Shown here in pieces: positions 26,184 through 35,427 of a DNA stretch of 64,000 bases. Origin of the DNA: Acidovorax carolinensis (GTDB lineage: Bacteria > Pseudomonadota > Gammaproteobacteria > Burkholderiales > Burkholderiaceae_C); the NCBI RefSeq assembly GCF_002157145.1, contig NZ_CP021361.1:124001-188000 (forward strand), given 5' to 3'. Position 1 is the stretch's first letter. Each line of letters begins with the position of its first letter. The notes under the pieces were generated by a model, which saw only the letters and a list, made by a program, of their open reading frames with translations, was not told the DNA's origin and did no database searches. The position numbers and the translations under genes were made by a program.

Positions 26184-27752
26184 GTGACAGGTATGCAGGA
26201 CTTCTTTGGCCGCGCGGCAGCGGCTCCCGATCGGGTGGTGTTGGTCATGGCCGAGACCGGCACGCAGCACACTGCCGGCGTAATGGCGCGCACCGCCTTG
26301 CAGATGGCGCAGTGGCTTCATGCCCAGGGGCTGCAGGTGGGCGAGCGCTTCGCGGTGGTGCTGGAAAACCGCGTCGAGATCCTGGCGCTGGCCCTGGCGG
26401 CTCGGCAGGCGGGCCTGTATGCCGCCGTGCTCAGCACCCACCTCACGCCGGCCGAAGTGGCCTACATCGTGCAGGATTGCGGCGCGCGGCTGGTGGTGGC
26501 CTCGCACAAGACCCTGCCCCAGCTGGCGCAGTCGCAGGCGGCCCACCCCCTGCCATGCTGGACCGTGGACGAGGCCACACCGCAGGCCCTGTCGTTGCAT
26601 GCCGCACTGCAGGCCCTGCAGGGCCCGCCGGCGGACTTTTCGGACCGCCCGCTGGGGCGCGACCTGCTGTACTCCTCGGGCACCACGGGCCGGCCCAAGG
26701 GTGTGCTCAAGCCCCTGCAGCCCAGCCACCTGCGCGGCCAGACCGACCCCGAGGCGCTGGGCACGGCCCGCTTCATGGGCATGGGCGAGGACACCATCTA
26801 TTTGTCGCCCGCGCCGCTGTACCACGCCGCGCCGCTGCGCTACACGATGCGCGTGCTGGAGCTCGGCGGGCAGGCTGTGATCATGGAGCGCTTTGACGCC
26901 GAAACCGCCCTGGCCCTCATCGAGCGCCACCGCGTCACCCACAGCCAGTGGGTGCCCACCATGTTCGGCCGCCTGCTCAAGCTGCCCGAGGATGTGCGGC
27001 GGCGCTACGACCTGTCCAGCCACCGCATGGCCATCCATGCCGCGGCGCCCTGCCCGGTGGATGTCAAGCACGCCATGCTCGACTGGTGGGGCGACATCCT
27101 GATGGAGTACTACGCCGGCTCCGAGGGCTGTGGCACGACGATGATCAGCTCTGCCGAATGGCTGCAGCGCCCCGGCTCGGTGGGCCGGCCCACCACGGGC
27201 CAGCTGCACATCGTGGACGACGCCGGGCAGGAGCTGCCCGCGGGTGAGATCGGCCAGGTGTATTTCTCGGGCGGGGGGCTGTTCAGCTACCTCAACGACG
27301 AGGAAAAGACCCGCCAGGCCATCAACGAGCGCGGCTGGATCACCTATGGCGATATCGGCCATGTGGACGCCGAGGGCTATCTCTTCCTGAGCGACCGCCG
27401 GGCAGACCTGATCCTCTCGGGCGGCGTCAACCTTTACCCGCAGGAGATCGAGAACGCCCTGATGCGACACCCCGACGTCCAGGAAGTGGCCGTGGTGGGC
27501 GTGCCCGACCCCGACTTTGGCGAGCAGCCCCTGGCGGCCGTGGTGCTGCGCCGTGGGGCCGAGGAATCGCTGGCGACGGCGCGCGCCATCGCTGCCCGGG
27601 CCGCCGAGGTGCTGGCGCGCATGAAGCTGCCTCAGCGCGTGGTGTTTGTGGACGCCCTGCCGCGCCTGGAGACCGGCAAGCTGCTGCGCCGCAAGCTCAA
27701 GGAGCGCTTTCGCGACGAGCCGCAGGCGGGATTTGCCCTGCGGGACTCCTGA
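26184..27752 (+). CDS. AMP-dependent acyl-CoA synthetase/ligase
   Basis: A 522-residue ANL ligase starting at GTG 26184 (VTGMQDFF), with GAGGAGAAACGA directly upstream; an ATG three codons on is the alternative. A further in-frame GTG at 26121 has no site before it. Signatures are LLYSSGTTGRPKGVLKP (about residues 173-189), YYAGSEGCGTTMI, WITYGDIGHVDAEG, LSGGVNLYPQEIE and LETGKLLRRKLKE. Likely co-transcribed with the acyl-CoA dehydrogenase 74 bp downstream; the acid is unknown. Confidence 0.9.
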   Translation: MTGMQDFFGRAAAAPDRVVLVMAETGTQHTAGVMARTALQMAQWLHAQGLQVGERFAVVLENRVEILALALAARQAGLYAAVLSTHLTPAEVAYIVQDCGARLVVASHKTLPQLAQSQAAHPLPCWTVDEATPQALSLHAALQALQGPPADFSDRPLGRDLLYSSGTTGRPKGVLKPLQPSHLRGQTDPEALGTARFMGMGEDTIYLSPAPLYHAAPLRYTMRVLELGGQAVIMERFDAETALALIERHRVTHSQWVPTMFGRLLKLPEDVRRRYDLSSHRMAIHAAAPCPVDVKHAMLDWWGDILMEYYAGSEGCGTTMISSAEWLQRPGSVGRPTTGQLHIVDDAGQELPAGEIGQVYFSGGGLFSYLNDEEKTRQAINERGWITYGDIGHVDAEGYLFLSDRRADLILSGGVNLYPQEIENALMRHPDVQEVAVVGVPDPDFGEQPLAAVVLRRGAEESLATARAIAARAAEVLARMKLPQRVVFVDALPRLETGKLLRRKLKERFRDEPQAGFALRDS

Positions 27753-27754
27753 AA

Positions 27755-27792
27755 ACATAGCTGCCAACGCCCAATCCATAAGCGCTATCGCC
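27755..27792. repeat. Intergenic hairpin repeat, family A (degenerate)
   Basis: ACATAGCTGCCAACGCCCAA and TCCATAAGCGCTATC match the family A ends, but the first arm has decayed. It begins a few bases after the stop of the CoA ligase and precedes the acyl-CoA dehydrogenase. Confidence 0.55.
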
Positions 27793-27826
27793 GAATTTCA
27801 TCCACATTTACTCCGAAAACATTCCC

Positions 27827-28981
27827 ATGCAAGACCTGATCCAACGCACCGTCTACCGTGAAGACCACGAACAGTTCCGTGATGCCGTGCGCCATTTCTT
27901 TGACAAGGAAATCGTGCCGCACCTGGCCGAGTGGGACCGCAACGGCATCGTGCCCAAGGAAGTGTGGCGCAAGGCGGGCCGCGAAGGGCTGCTGAACACC
28001 ATGCTGCCCGAGCCGTACGGCAGCGGTGGCGACTTTGGCCACGCGGCGGTGCTGATCGAGGAAGTGGGCCGCACCAACGCCTCGGCGCTGGGCTTCCCGC
28101 TGCACTCGGACATCGTTGCCCCCTACATCAACACCTATGGCAGCACGGCGCAAAAGGACCGCTGGCTCCCCAAAATGGCCGCTGGCGAGCTGATTGGTGC
28201 CATTGCCATGACCGAGCCGGGCGCAGGAAGTGACTTGAAGTCGGTGCGCACCACGGCCAAACTGGTCAAGAGCAGCGAAGGCGACCACTACGTCATCAAC
28301 GGCGCCAAGACCTTCATCACCAACGGCATCAACTCCGAAATCGTGATCGTGGTCTGCAAGACCGCACCCGATCTGGGCGCCAAGGGCGTCTCGCTGATCG
28401 TGGTGGAAGAAGGCACACCGGGCTTCAGCAAAGGCCGCAAGCTCGAAAAGATCGGCCTGATGGGCCAGGACACCTCCGAGCTGTTCTTTGACAACGTCAA
28501 AGTGCCTGTGGACAACCTGCTGGGCGAGGAGAACATGGGCTTCAGGTACCTGATGCAAGAGCTGGCGCAAGAGCGCCTGGTGGTGGCGGTGCGCGCGGCC
28601 AGTTGCATTGAGTCGTTCCTGCAAAAAACCATCGACTACACCCGCGAGCGCAAGGCCTTCGGTCAGACCGTCTTTGATTTCCAGAACACCCGGTTCAAGC
28701 TGGCCGAGGCCAAGGCGCAGGCCACCATGCTGCGCACGTTTGTGGACGAATGCATGAAGCTGCACATGCAGCGCGCGCTGTCGCCCGAGCGCGCGGCCAT
28801 GGTCAAGCTCAATGCCACGGCGCTGCAAAACCGCCTGCTCGACGAGTTCCTGCAACTGCATGGCGGCTATGGCTACATGACCGAATACCAGGTGGGCCGC
28901 GCCTGGACCGATGCCCGCATCGGCCGCATCTATGGCGGCAGCGATGAGATCATGAAGGAAATCATTGCTCGCACGCTGTAG
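27827..28981 (+). CDS. Acyl-CoA dehydrogenase (long-chain/isovaleryl-like active site)
   Basis: A 384-residue acyl-CoA dehydrogenase, FAD-dependent. IAMTEPGAGSDLKSVRT (about residues 124-140) and YVINGAKTFITNG are the flavin and substrate signatures; GGYGYMTEYQVGRAWTDAR and IYGGSDEIMKEI form the C-terminal helices. The position of the medium-chain Glu is Gly here, while MQELAQERL (about residue 244) supplies a Glu where long-chain and isovaleryl-CoA dehydrogenases keep theirs. It follows the CoA ligase and precedes two Bug genes. Confidence 0.92.
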   Translation: MQDLIQRTVYREDHEQFRDAVRHFFDKEIVPHLAEWDRNGIVPKEVWRKAGREGLLNTMLPEPYGSGGDFGHAAVLIEEVGRTNASALGFPLHSDIVAPYINTYGSTAQKDRWLPKMAAGELIGAIAMTEPGAGSDLKSVRTTAKLVKSSEGDHYVINGAKTFITNGINSEIVIVVCKTAPDLGAKGVSLIVVEEGTPGFSKGRKLEKIGLMGQDTSELFFDNVKVPVDNLLGEENMGFRYLMQELAQERLVVAVRAASCIESFLQKTIDYTRERKAFGQTVFDFQNTRFKLAEAKAQATMLRTFVDECMKLHMQRALSPERAAMVKLNATALQNRLLDEFLQLHGGYGYMTEYQVGRAWTDARIGRIYGGSDEIMKEIIARTL

Positions 28982-29025
28982 CCCGATCCATTCATTCCCG
29001 ACATAACATTCAAGGAGACATCACC

Positions 29026-30012
29026 ATGGCATTCACCCGGCGCAAGACCCTGACCCAATGGCTACCCCTGATCGCACTGGCCGCCGCTTGCGGCGTCAGC
29101 AGCGCACAGGCACAGGACCACTACCCCAGCAAACCCATCCGCGTCGTCGTGCCCTATCCGGCTGGCGGCGGCACCGACACCATTGCCCGCCTGATTGGTG
29201 TGCAGCTGTCCCAGCGGCTGGGTCAGCCCGTGGTGGTGGAAAACAAGCCTGGCGCCAGCGGCATCCTGGGCAACGACACCGTGGCCAAGGCGCCCGGCGA
29301 CGGCTACACCGTGCTCATGGGCATCACCACCGTGGTGCAGATCCCGGCGCTGTACAAGAAGGTGCCCTACAAGCTCAGCGACCTGACCCCGGTGTCGCAG
29401 GTGGCCAAGTCCGCGGACCTGCTGATGGTGCCGCGCAGCTCGGGCGTGACCACGCTGGAGCAGTTCGTTCAGAAGGCCAAGGCCACGCCAGGCACGTTCA
29501 ACTACGGCAGCTACGGCAATGCCACCTCGTCGCACATGAATGGCGAGCGCTTCAAGCAAAAGGCCGGCATCGACCTCACCCACATCCCTTACCAGGGCTC
29601 GGGGCCCGAGATGGCGGCCATGCTGGGAGGGCAGCTGACGCTGGCCTTCGTCGATGCCACGGCCGCCTACCCGCACATCAAGTCGGACAAGGTCAACATC
29701 CTGGCCATCACCGGCGCCCAGCGCCACCCCGCGCTGCCACAGGTGCCCACCATGACCGAGGCCGGCTACCCTGGCCTGGAGGCCAATGGCTGGTTCGGCA
29801 TGTTCCTGCCCGCCTCCACGCCCAAGGCCATCGTGGACAAGCTGGGTACCGAGGTGGCGTCCATCGTCAAGTCCCCCGAACTGAACAAGCGTTTGACGGA
29901 GATGGGATTGATTCCCGTGGGTTCGCTGCCCGACGAATTCAAGGCCCAGATCGACAAGGACGCCGCCCACTGGAAGGCCGTGGTCGAGGCGGCCAAGATT
30001 TCCATGGACTGA
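29026..30012 (+). CDS. Bug/TctC-family solute-binding protein
   Basis: A 328-residue periplasmic binding protein. Start at 29026 follows CAAGGAGACATCACC. Signal peptide with hydrophobic core LPLIALAAACG and cleavage near SAQAQD. Hallmarks VPYPAGGGTDTIAR and ENKPGASGILGND. Twenty-eight bases separate it from a second Bug gene, so two binding proteins are made from one transcript with the ligase and dehydrogenase. Confidence 0.93.
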   Translation: MAFTRRKTLTQWLPLIALAAACGVSSAQAQDHYPSKPIRVVVPYPAGGGTDTIARLIGVQLSQRLGQPVVVENKPGASGILGNDTVAKAPGDGYTVLMGITTVVQIPALYKKVPYKLSDLTPVSQVAKSADLLMVPRSSGVTTLEQFVQKAKATPGTFNYGSYGNATSSHMNGERFKQKAGIDLTHIPYQGSGPEMAAMLGGQLTLAFVDATAAYPHIKSDKVNILAITGAQRHPALPQVPTMTEAGYPGLEANGWFGMFLPASTPKAIVDKLGTEVASIVKSPELNKRLTEMGLIPVGSLPDEFKAQIDKDAAHWKAVVEAAKISMD

Positions 30013-30040
30013 GCCCAACCACCCCAACCAGGACAAGCCG

Positions 30041-31057
30041 ATGCCCCACGAAGCCAACCCTATTGGATGGAACCGGCGCCAGCTGCTGGCTTTGGCGGCC
30101 AGTGCCGCCGCCATCGGCCCGCTGGGCGCGCAGGCGCAGTCCCGGACCAGCTTTGCCACCCGCCCGCTGCGGGTGGTGGTGCCCTTTGCCGCAGGTGGTG
30201 CCACCGACGTCATCGCCCGCGTGCTCGGTGAGCGCATGGCGCAACGCTTCGGCCAGTCGGTCGTGGTCGACAACAAGCCCGGCGCGGCCGGACTGATCGC
30301 TGGCGATGCGGTGGTCAAGTCCCAGCCCGACGGGATGACGACGCTTCTGGGCACCACCTCGTCGATGCTGACCAACAAGTACCTGTACCAGAAGACGTCC
30401 TACGACCCGCTGACCGACCTGACCCCACTGGTGCGTGTATGCCTGGCACCGATTGCACTGGTGGTCACGGCCGACACACCCGCGCAGAACCTGCAGGAGT
30501 TCATGGCCTGGATCCAGGCCCAAAAGGGCAAGCTGTCCTATGGGTCCTACGGCATCGGCTCGCATGGCCAGCTGGCCTGCACCACGCTCAGCGATCTGGC
30601 CACTGCCGAGATGGCGCATGTCGCCTACAAGGGCGAGGCGCCCATGGTGCAAGACATGCTGGGCGGACAGATCAGGATTGGCATGGGCAGCATGGTCAAT
30701 CTCAAGCCGCATATCGATGCCGGCAAGCTGCGCGCACTGGCGGTGACCGGCCCGCGCCGCGTGCCGCTGCTGCCCGACGTGCCCACCTTCGCCGAAGCGG
30801 GCTACCGGCAGGACGCGCTGTCCCTCGTTGGCTGGCTGGCCATTGCCGGCCCCAAGGGCATGCCGGCCGACGTGGCCCGGCAATGGGCTGCAGTCGCCAA
30901 CCATGCGGTGGCCAGCCGCGAGGGCATGGCACGCATCATCGCAGCGGGCTTCGTGCCGGTGGATGACGATACCCCCGAGAAATTCGCCCGGCTGTGGGCG
31001 CAGGAAGCCCCGATCTGGGGCCGCCTGCTGCAAGCGGCAGGCGTGCAGCCCAGTTGA
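30041..31057 (+). CDS. Bug/TctC-family solute-binding protein
   Basis: A 338-residue periplasmic binding protein, second of a tandem pair. The N-terminus has a Tat-like NRRQLLALAAS and cleavage near GAQAQS. Hallmarks VPFAAGGATDVIAR and DNKPGAAGLIAGD. It is clearly diverged from the first copy (for example SMLTNKYLYQKTSYD in place of IPALYKKVPYK), so a different ligand is plausible. It converges with the thioesterase gene at 31083. Confidence 0.92.
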   Translation: MPHEANPIGWNRRQLLALAASAAAIGPLGAQAQSRTSFATRPLRVVVPFAAGGATDVIARVLGERMAQRFGQSVVVDNKPGAAGLIAGDAVVKSQPDGMTTLLGTTSSMLTNKYLYQKTSYDPLTDLTPLVRVCLAPIALVVTADTPAQNLQEFMAWIQAQKGKLSYGSYGIGSHGQLACTTLSDLATAEMAHVAYKGEAPMVQDMLGGQIRIGMGSMVNLKPHIDAGKLRALAVTGPRRVPLLPDVPTFAEAGYRQDALSLVGWLAIAGPKGMPADVARQWAAVANHAVASREGMARIIAAGFVPVDDDTPEKFARLWAQEAPIWGRLLQAAGVQPS

Positions 31058-31082
31058 TCCTTTCCTGGCCGCCCGCCGGTGC

Positions 31083-31547
31083 CTATGAGCCGGCGGCTGG
31101 CTGGCGCGCGATCAGCTTGAAGCTGCCGGTGGCGAGGGCCACCAGGGTGCCGTCCTCGGCGCGCACCTCGCCACGGGCAAAGCTGATGGATCGGCCGCGC
31201 CGCTCGCAACGCGCGGTGGCAATCAGGTCACCGCTGCCCGCCGCGACGTAATGCAGCGTCAGGTCGATGGTGGCCACGCCATGGGCGGCGGGGTCGTGCG
31301 CGCGCGCAGCCGCCGCCAGGGTGCAATCGAGCAGCGTGGCAATCGCACCGCCATGCACCTCACCGCGGCTGTTGGCCTGGGTTGCCTGGAAGCCCATGCG
31401 CACCTGGGCCATGTCGTGGCCAATGCGCTCGCCGCGCAGCGCCATGGCGCGTGCCATGGCCATGGGCAGGCCAAAGAACATGTCGGGGGCTTCGCCGGCG
31501 AAGGGGCTGGCGGGGATGTTGTCGTGGGTGGTGGACTGGTGTTGCAT
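31083..31547 (-). CDS. PaaI-family hotdog thioesterase
   Basis: A 154-residue hotdog-fold acyl-CoA thioesterase. The signature NSRGEVHGGAIATLLDCTL (about residues 58-76) has the conserved His-Gly-Gly and the catalytic acidic residue on the following helix. The start at 31547 (MQHQSTTHDN) was preferred to one 16 codons upstream, although neither has a strong ribosome site. Its likely role is recycling CoA from dead-end thioesters of the local pathways; the substrate is unknown. Confidence 0.88.
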   Translation of the reverse strand: MQHQSTTHDNIPASPFAGEAPDMFFGLPMAMARAMALRGERIGHDMAQVRMGFQATQANSRGEVHGGAIATLLDCTLAAAARAHDPAAHGVATIDLTLHYVAAGSGDLIATARCERRGRSISFARGEVRAEDGTLVALATGSFKLIARQPAAGS

Positions 31548-31610
31548 GGCGTGGATTGTCAGTGGTTCATGGCGGGCCCGCACGGCGCGGGCCACCGTGT
31601 AACGGGGGTG

Positions 31611-32606
31611 TCAATCCACTTTTGCGCCCGTGGACTTGACCACCGCGGCCCAGCGCGTGATCTCGCGCTCGATATGCGTTTGCAGCGCCTCGGGCGTGGA
31701 GCCCACGGGCTCGTAGCCGCCAGCGGCCAGCTGCGACTGCAACTGGGGCTGGCGCAGCGCGGTGGCGATCTCGCGGCTCAGGCGCTGGGTGACTTCGGGC
31801 GGCGTGCCCGCCGGAGCGATCAGCGCATACCAGCCGGTCACGTCAAAGCCGGCGATTCCCTGCTCCTGCACCGTCGCCACCTCGGGCGCCAGCGCCGACC
31901 GCTGGGGGCTGGTCACGGCCAGTGCATGCATGCGCCCGCTGCGGATGTGCGGCATGGAGGTGGAGATGCTGTCGAACGTGAGGTCGATGTCGCCGGCCAG
32001 CATGGCGTTGACCACGCCGGCGCTGCCCTTGTAGGGCACGTGCGTCATCTTGACCCCCGCGATGCTGCTGAAGTATTCCGCCGCGAGATGGCCGGTGTTG
32101 CCGTTGCCGGCCGAGCCAAAGGTGAGTTTGCCTGGTGCGGCCTTGGCGGCCTGGATCAACTCCTGGATGTTCCTGGCGGGCAGCTTGCCACTCGCCGCCA
32201 CGACCATGGGCAAGTTGGCCACCAGCGACACGGGCGCGAAGTCCTTGCGCGTGTCGTAAGGCAGCTTGGGGTACAGGCTGTCGTTGATGGCATGGGCGGC
32301 CAGCACCATGAGCACCGTATAGCCGTCGGGCTTGGCGCGCGCCAGGTACTGCGTGGCCAGCGTGCCGCCGGCGCCGGGCTTGTATTCGAGCACCACGGGC
32401 TGCCCCAGCTGCTTCTGCAGCTGCACGGCCAGCGGCCGGCCCAGCAGGTCGGCGCTGCCGCCGGGCGGGTAGGGGATCACGAGCTGGATCGGCTTGGCGG
32501 GCCAGGGGTCTGCCGCCTGAGCGGCGGGCGTCAGCAAGGCGGTGGCGCCCAGCGCCAGGCTGGCAAGCACGGCGCGGCGCAACCGCGAGGAGGGAGGCAA
32601 GGGCAT
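31611..32606 (-). CDS. Bug/TctC-family solute-binding protein
   Basis: A 331-residue periplasmic binding protein starting at ATG 32606 with a purine-rich CAGGAGACC before it; the 74 codons open upstream are a shadow of the CoA-ligase gene. Basic RLRRAVLASLALG signal peptide with cleavage near AAQAAD. Hallmarks IPYPPGGSADLLGR and EYKPGAGGTLATQ. It follows the CoA ligase by 31 bp, an evident operon. Confidence 0.92.
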   Translation of the reverse strand: MPLPPSSRLRRAVLASLALGATALLTPAAQAADPWPAKPIQLVIPYPPGGSADLLGRPLAVQLQKQLGQPVVLEYKPGAGGTLATQYLARAKPDGYTVLMVLAAHAINDSLYPKLPYDTRKDFAPVSLVANLPMVVAASGKLPARNIQELIQAAKAAPGKLTFGSAGNGNTGHLAAEYFSSIAGVKMTHVPYKGSAGVVNAMLAGDIDLTFDSISTSMPHIRSGRMHALAVTSPQRSALAPEVATVQEQGIAGFDVTGWYALIAPAGTPPEVTQRLSREIATALRQPQLQSQLAAGGYEPVGSTPEALQTHIEREITRWAAVVKSTGAKVD

Positions 32607-32637
32607 GGCGGTCTCCTGGTCGTTGTGAATAAAAAAG

Positions 32638-34206
32638 TCAATCAGCCGCGGGGGCTTCCTGCACATACTGCTCGCGCAACTGCCGCTTGAGTACCTTGCC
32701 GATCTCGCTGCGCGGCAGGCGTTCGACCCTGTGCACAGCCGCCACGCGCTGCGTTTTGCCCACGCGGGTGTTGAGCCAGTCGCGCAGTTCCTCGGCGGCG
32801 GGCTGCGTGCCCGGCCGCGCCACCACATAGGCCACCGGGGTTTCGCCCCATTGCTCGCTGGGCACGCCGATCACCGCGCATTCGGCCACCTGGGGGTGCT
32901 GGCACAGCACGCTCTCGATATCGCTCGGATAGACGTTGAAGCCGCCCGTGATGATCATGTCCTTCTTGCGATCGCCCAGCACGATGAAGCCGTCCGCATC
33001 CAGCCGGCCCACGTCGCCGCTGCGGATGTAGCGCCGGCCCTCGGCGTCGAACCACTCGGCCTCGCGCGTCTTGTCGGGCAGGCGGTAGTAGCCGCTCATC
33101 ATGCCGGCCGAGCGGCCGACGATTTCTCCTTGTTCGCCGGGCGGCAGCTCGCGCCCCTGCTCGTCGATGAAACGGATGTCGGCGCCCTCGCCGGGGCGAC
33201 CCACGGTGTGCAGCTTGTGGGGGTGGTCGTGGCAGTGCAGCTCGCAGCGCACGCCGCCTTCGGTCATGCCGTAGTACTCGATCAGGCGCCCCGGCCACCG
33301 CTGCAGTACTTCGGCCTTGAGGGTGGCACTGAACGGCGCACTGGTGCAGAACTTGTGCTGCAGCCGGCTTAAGTTGACGCGGTCAAAGTCGGGGCAGGCC
33401 ATGAGGCGCTGGTACTGCACGGGCACCAGCATGGTGTGGGTGGCGCCGTGCTGCTGGGCCAGCGCCAGATAGCGCGCGGCATCAAACTTGCGCATCAGCA
33501 CCAGCGTGCCGCCCAGCGCCAGCGTGGGCAGTGCCGCCACCAGTGTGGTGTTGGAATACAGCGGCGTGGCGCACAGCGAGACGGCATCGGGTCCGTAGCC
33601 GTTGGTAACTGCGCGCCGCACATGGGCCCAGCGCATGGCCCAGGACTGCACGATGCCCTTGGGCACGCCGGTGGTGCCTGAGGAATAGATCACATTGAAC
33701 GGCCAATCGGGCTGCGGCGCAATGGGCGCAGGCGCCGCATCGCCCGAGGCCAGCCATTGCGACCAGGGCTCGCCCGCATCGGGCGCGTCGTCCAGCGCCA
33801 CACAGCGCAGCGCGGCGCCCGCATGCAGCGGCCATTGCGCGGCCACCTCGCGGTCACGCAGCACCAGGCGCGCGCCGCAGTTGTCCAGCATGGCGCTCAG
33901 GTGCTCGGCCGTGGCCGATGGCGCCAGCGGTGCCACCGCCACGCCGGCGCGCAGCGCGCCGAGGTATGCCAGCACATATTCGACCGAAGTGCCGGCGCAG
34001 ATCGCCACCACATCGCCAGGGCCGAGACCGCCCTGCTGCAGGCTGCGGGCCACCCGGTCCATGCCCGCGCGCAGCGCTGCGTAGTCGAGGCTCTGCCCGT
34101 CAAAGACCAGGGCGGTGTGGTGGGGGCGGTGCGCGGCCTGCTGCGCAATCAGATCGGGCAGCGAGCCGAAGGGCTGGGCCAGCAGGTGTTCGATGGCGTG
34201 GTGCAT
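32638..34206 (-). CDS. AMP-dependent acyl-CoA synthetase/ligase
   Basis: A 522-residue ANL ligase. VIYSSGTTGVPKGIVQSW (about residues 167-184), YYGMTEGGVRCE (about 308), YIRSGDVGRLDADG (about 390), the hinge ITGGFNVYPSDIE and the C-terminal RSEIGKVLKRQL. ATG at 34206 starts MHHAIEHLL; the frame upstream lacks similarity. Flanked on both sides by Bug genes on the same strand, it is the clearest case in the window of a ligase sandwiched between binding proteins. Confidence 0.9.
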   Translation of the reverse strand: MHHAIEHLLAQPFGSLPDLIAQQAAHRPHHTALVFDGQSLDYAALRAGMDRVARSLQQGGLGPGDVVAICAGTSVEYVLAYLGALRAGVAVAPLAPSATAEHLSAMLDNCGARLVLRDREVAAQWPLHAGAALRCVALDDAPDAGEPWSQWLASGDAAPAPIAPQPDWPFNVIYSSGTTGVPKGIVQSWAMRWAHVRRAVTNGYGPDAVSLCATPLYSNTTLVAALPTLALGGTLVLMRKFDAARYLALAQQHGATHTMLVPVQYQRLMACPDFDRVNLSRLQHKFCTSAPFSATLKAEVLQRWPGRLIEYYGMTEGGVRCELHCHDHPHKLHTVGRPGEGADIRFIDEQGRELPPGEQGEIVGRSAGMMSGYYRLPDKTREAEWFDAEGRRYIRSGDVGRLDADGFIVLGDRKKDMIITGGFNVYPSDIESVLCQHPQVAECAVIGVPSEQWGETPVAYVVARPGTQPAAEELRDWLNTRVGKTQRVAAVHRVERLPRSEIGKVLKRQLREQYVQEAPAAD

Positions 34207-34261
34207 GGAATTGGGGGAGCAGGGTGGAAGGCGGGACCGGCGCGGGCCCGTCGTAATCGGG

Positions 34262-35209
34262 TTATTCGAGGGACAGACCTGCCGCCTTGACGATCTGGGC
34301 CCAGCTCTTGCGCTCCTGGGCGATGAAGGCGTCGTACTCGGCCGGCGTCTCGCCGCCGGGCACGCCGCCCAGCTCTGCAAAACGCTGGCGCACCTCGGGC
34401 GTCTGCATGACCTTGCGTGCGGATTGCTGCAGGCGATCGACCAGCGCGTCGGGCGTGCCGGCCGGCGCCAGCAGGCCGAACCAGGCCGTGACCTGCATGG
34501 GCACGCCGGCTTCGGTCATGGTGGGTACATCAGGCAGTTGCGCGGAGCGCGCGCCGCTGGTGATGGCCAGGGCACGGAACTTGCCGGCCTTGATGTGCGG
34601 CATCGAGCTGGGCAGGTTGTCGATCATGAAATCCACCTGCTGCCCCAGCAGCGCCGTCACGGCCGGAGCCGCGCCGGGAAAGGGCACCAGGGTCACGTCA
34701 ATGCCCGCCTTCTGGCGGAACATTTCCGAGGACATGTGGGGCGACTGCCCGACGCCCGAGGTGGAGACGTTCAGGCGGCGCGTCTTCGCCAGGCTGACCA
34801 GCTCCTTCACGTTGCGCACGGGCGAGTCGGCATGCACCACCAGGATGTTGGGCACGGAGATCACGTTGGTGATGCCGCGCAGGTCGCTCTCCTTGTAGCT
34901 GAGCTGCTTGTAGAGGCTGAAGTTGATGGCCACCGGGCCGATGTTGCCCATCAACAGCGTGTACCCGTCGGGCTTGGCGCGCGCCACCTGCGCGGTGCCG
35001 ATGCTGCCGCCGCCCCCGCCCTTGTTCTCCACGACGATGGGGGTGCCCAGGTCCTTGCCCATCTTCTCGGCCAGCACGCGCGCCGCGATGTCGGTGGTGC
35101 CGCCTGCGGCGGCCGGCACGACGATGGTGATGGGCCGCTCGGGCCAGGCGGCCCAGGTGACCAAAGGCAGGGTGGTCAGGGCGACCAGCATGCAGCGTCG
35201 AAAAATCAT
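34262..35209 (-). CDS. Bug/TctC-family solute-binding protein
   Basis: A 315-residue periplasmic binding protein with a short signal peptide (FRRCMLVALTTLPLVTWA). Hallmarks VPAAAGGTTDIAAR and ENKGGGGGSIGTA. First gene of the minus-strand unit 5 operon, 55 bp ahead of the CoA ligase. The start ATG at 35209 follows GAGGAAACACCC. Confidence 0.92.
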   Translation of the reverse strand: MIFRRCMLVALTTLPLVTWAAWPERPITIVVPAAAGGTTDIAARVLAEKMGKDLGTPIVVENKGGGGGSIGTAQVARAKPDGYTLLMGNIGPVAINFSLYKQLSYKESDLRGITNVISVPNILVVHADSPVRNVKELVSLAKTRRLNVSTSGVGQSPHMSSEMFRQKAGIDVTLVPFPGAAPAVTALLGQQVDFMIDNLPSSMPHIKAGKFRALAITSGARSAQLPDVPTMTEAGVPMQVTAWFGLLAPAGTPDALVDRLQQSARKVMQTPEVRQRFAELGGVPGGETPAEYDAFIAQERKSWAQIVKAAGLSLE

Positions 35210-35378
35210 GGGTGTTTCCTCGTGGACGCTCCGACCTCGGCGAGGCTCTCAGCGCATGGGAGCCAACGATAGCCGGGCCTCCTTGATCCGTGCCTAGGGT
35301 TTTGGAGCGGATCGCTTTGCCAATGGCAAAGCCCGGCTTTCTGGACGTGAAAGCAGGTGCACTGCGATTGGCTGGCGG

Positions 35379-35406
35379 AAAAAAAGGCTGCCCATTGGGC
35401 AGCCTT
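35379..35406 (-). terminator. Rho-independent terminator after gdhA
   Basis: Read on the minus strand: AAGGCTGCCC, loop AAT, GGGCAGCCTT, then a run of T. Perfect 10-bp stem, 22 bp after the stop of the glutamate dehydrogenase gene. The remaining 170 bp up to the Bug gene start show no gene. Confidence 0.88.
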
Positions 35407-35427
35407 GTATGGCGAATGCTGCGGTTT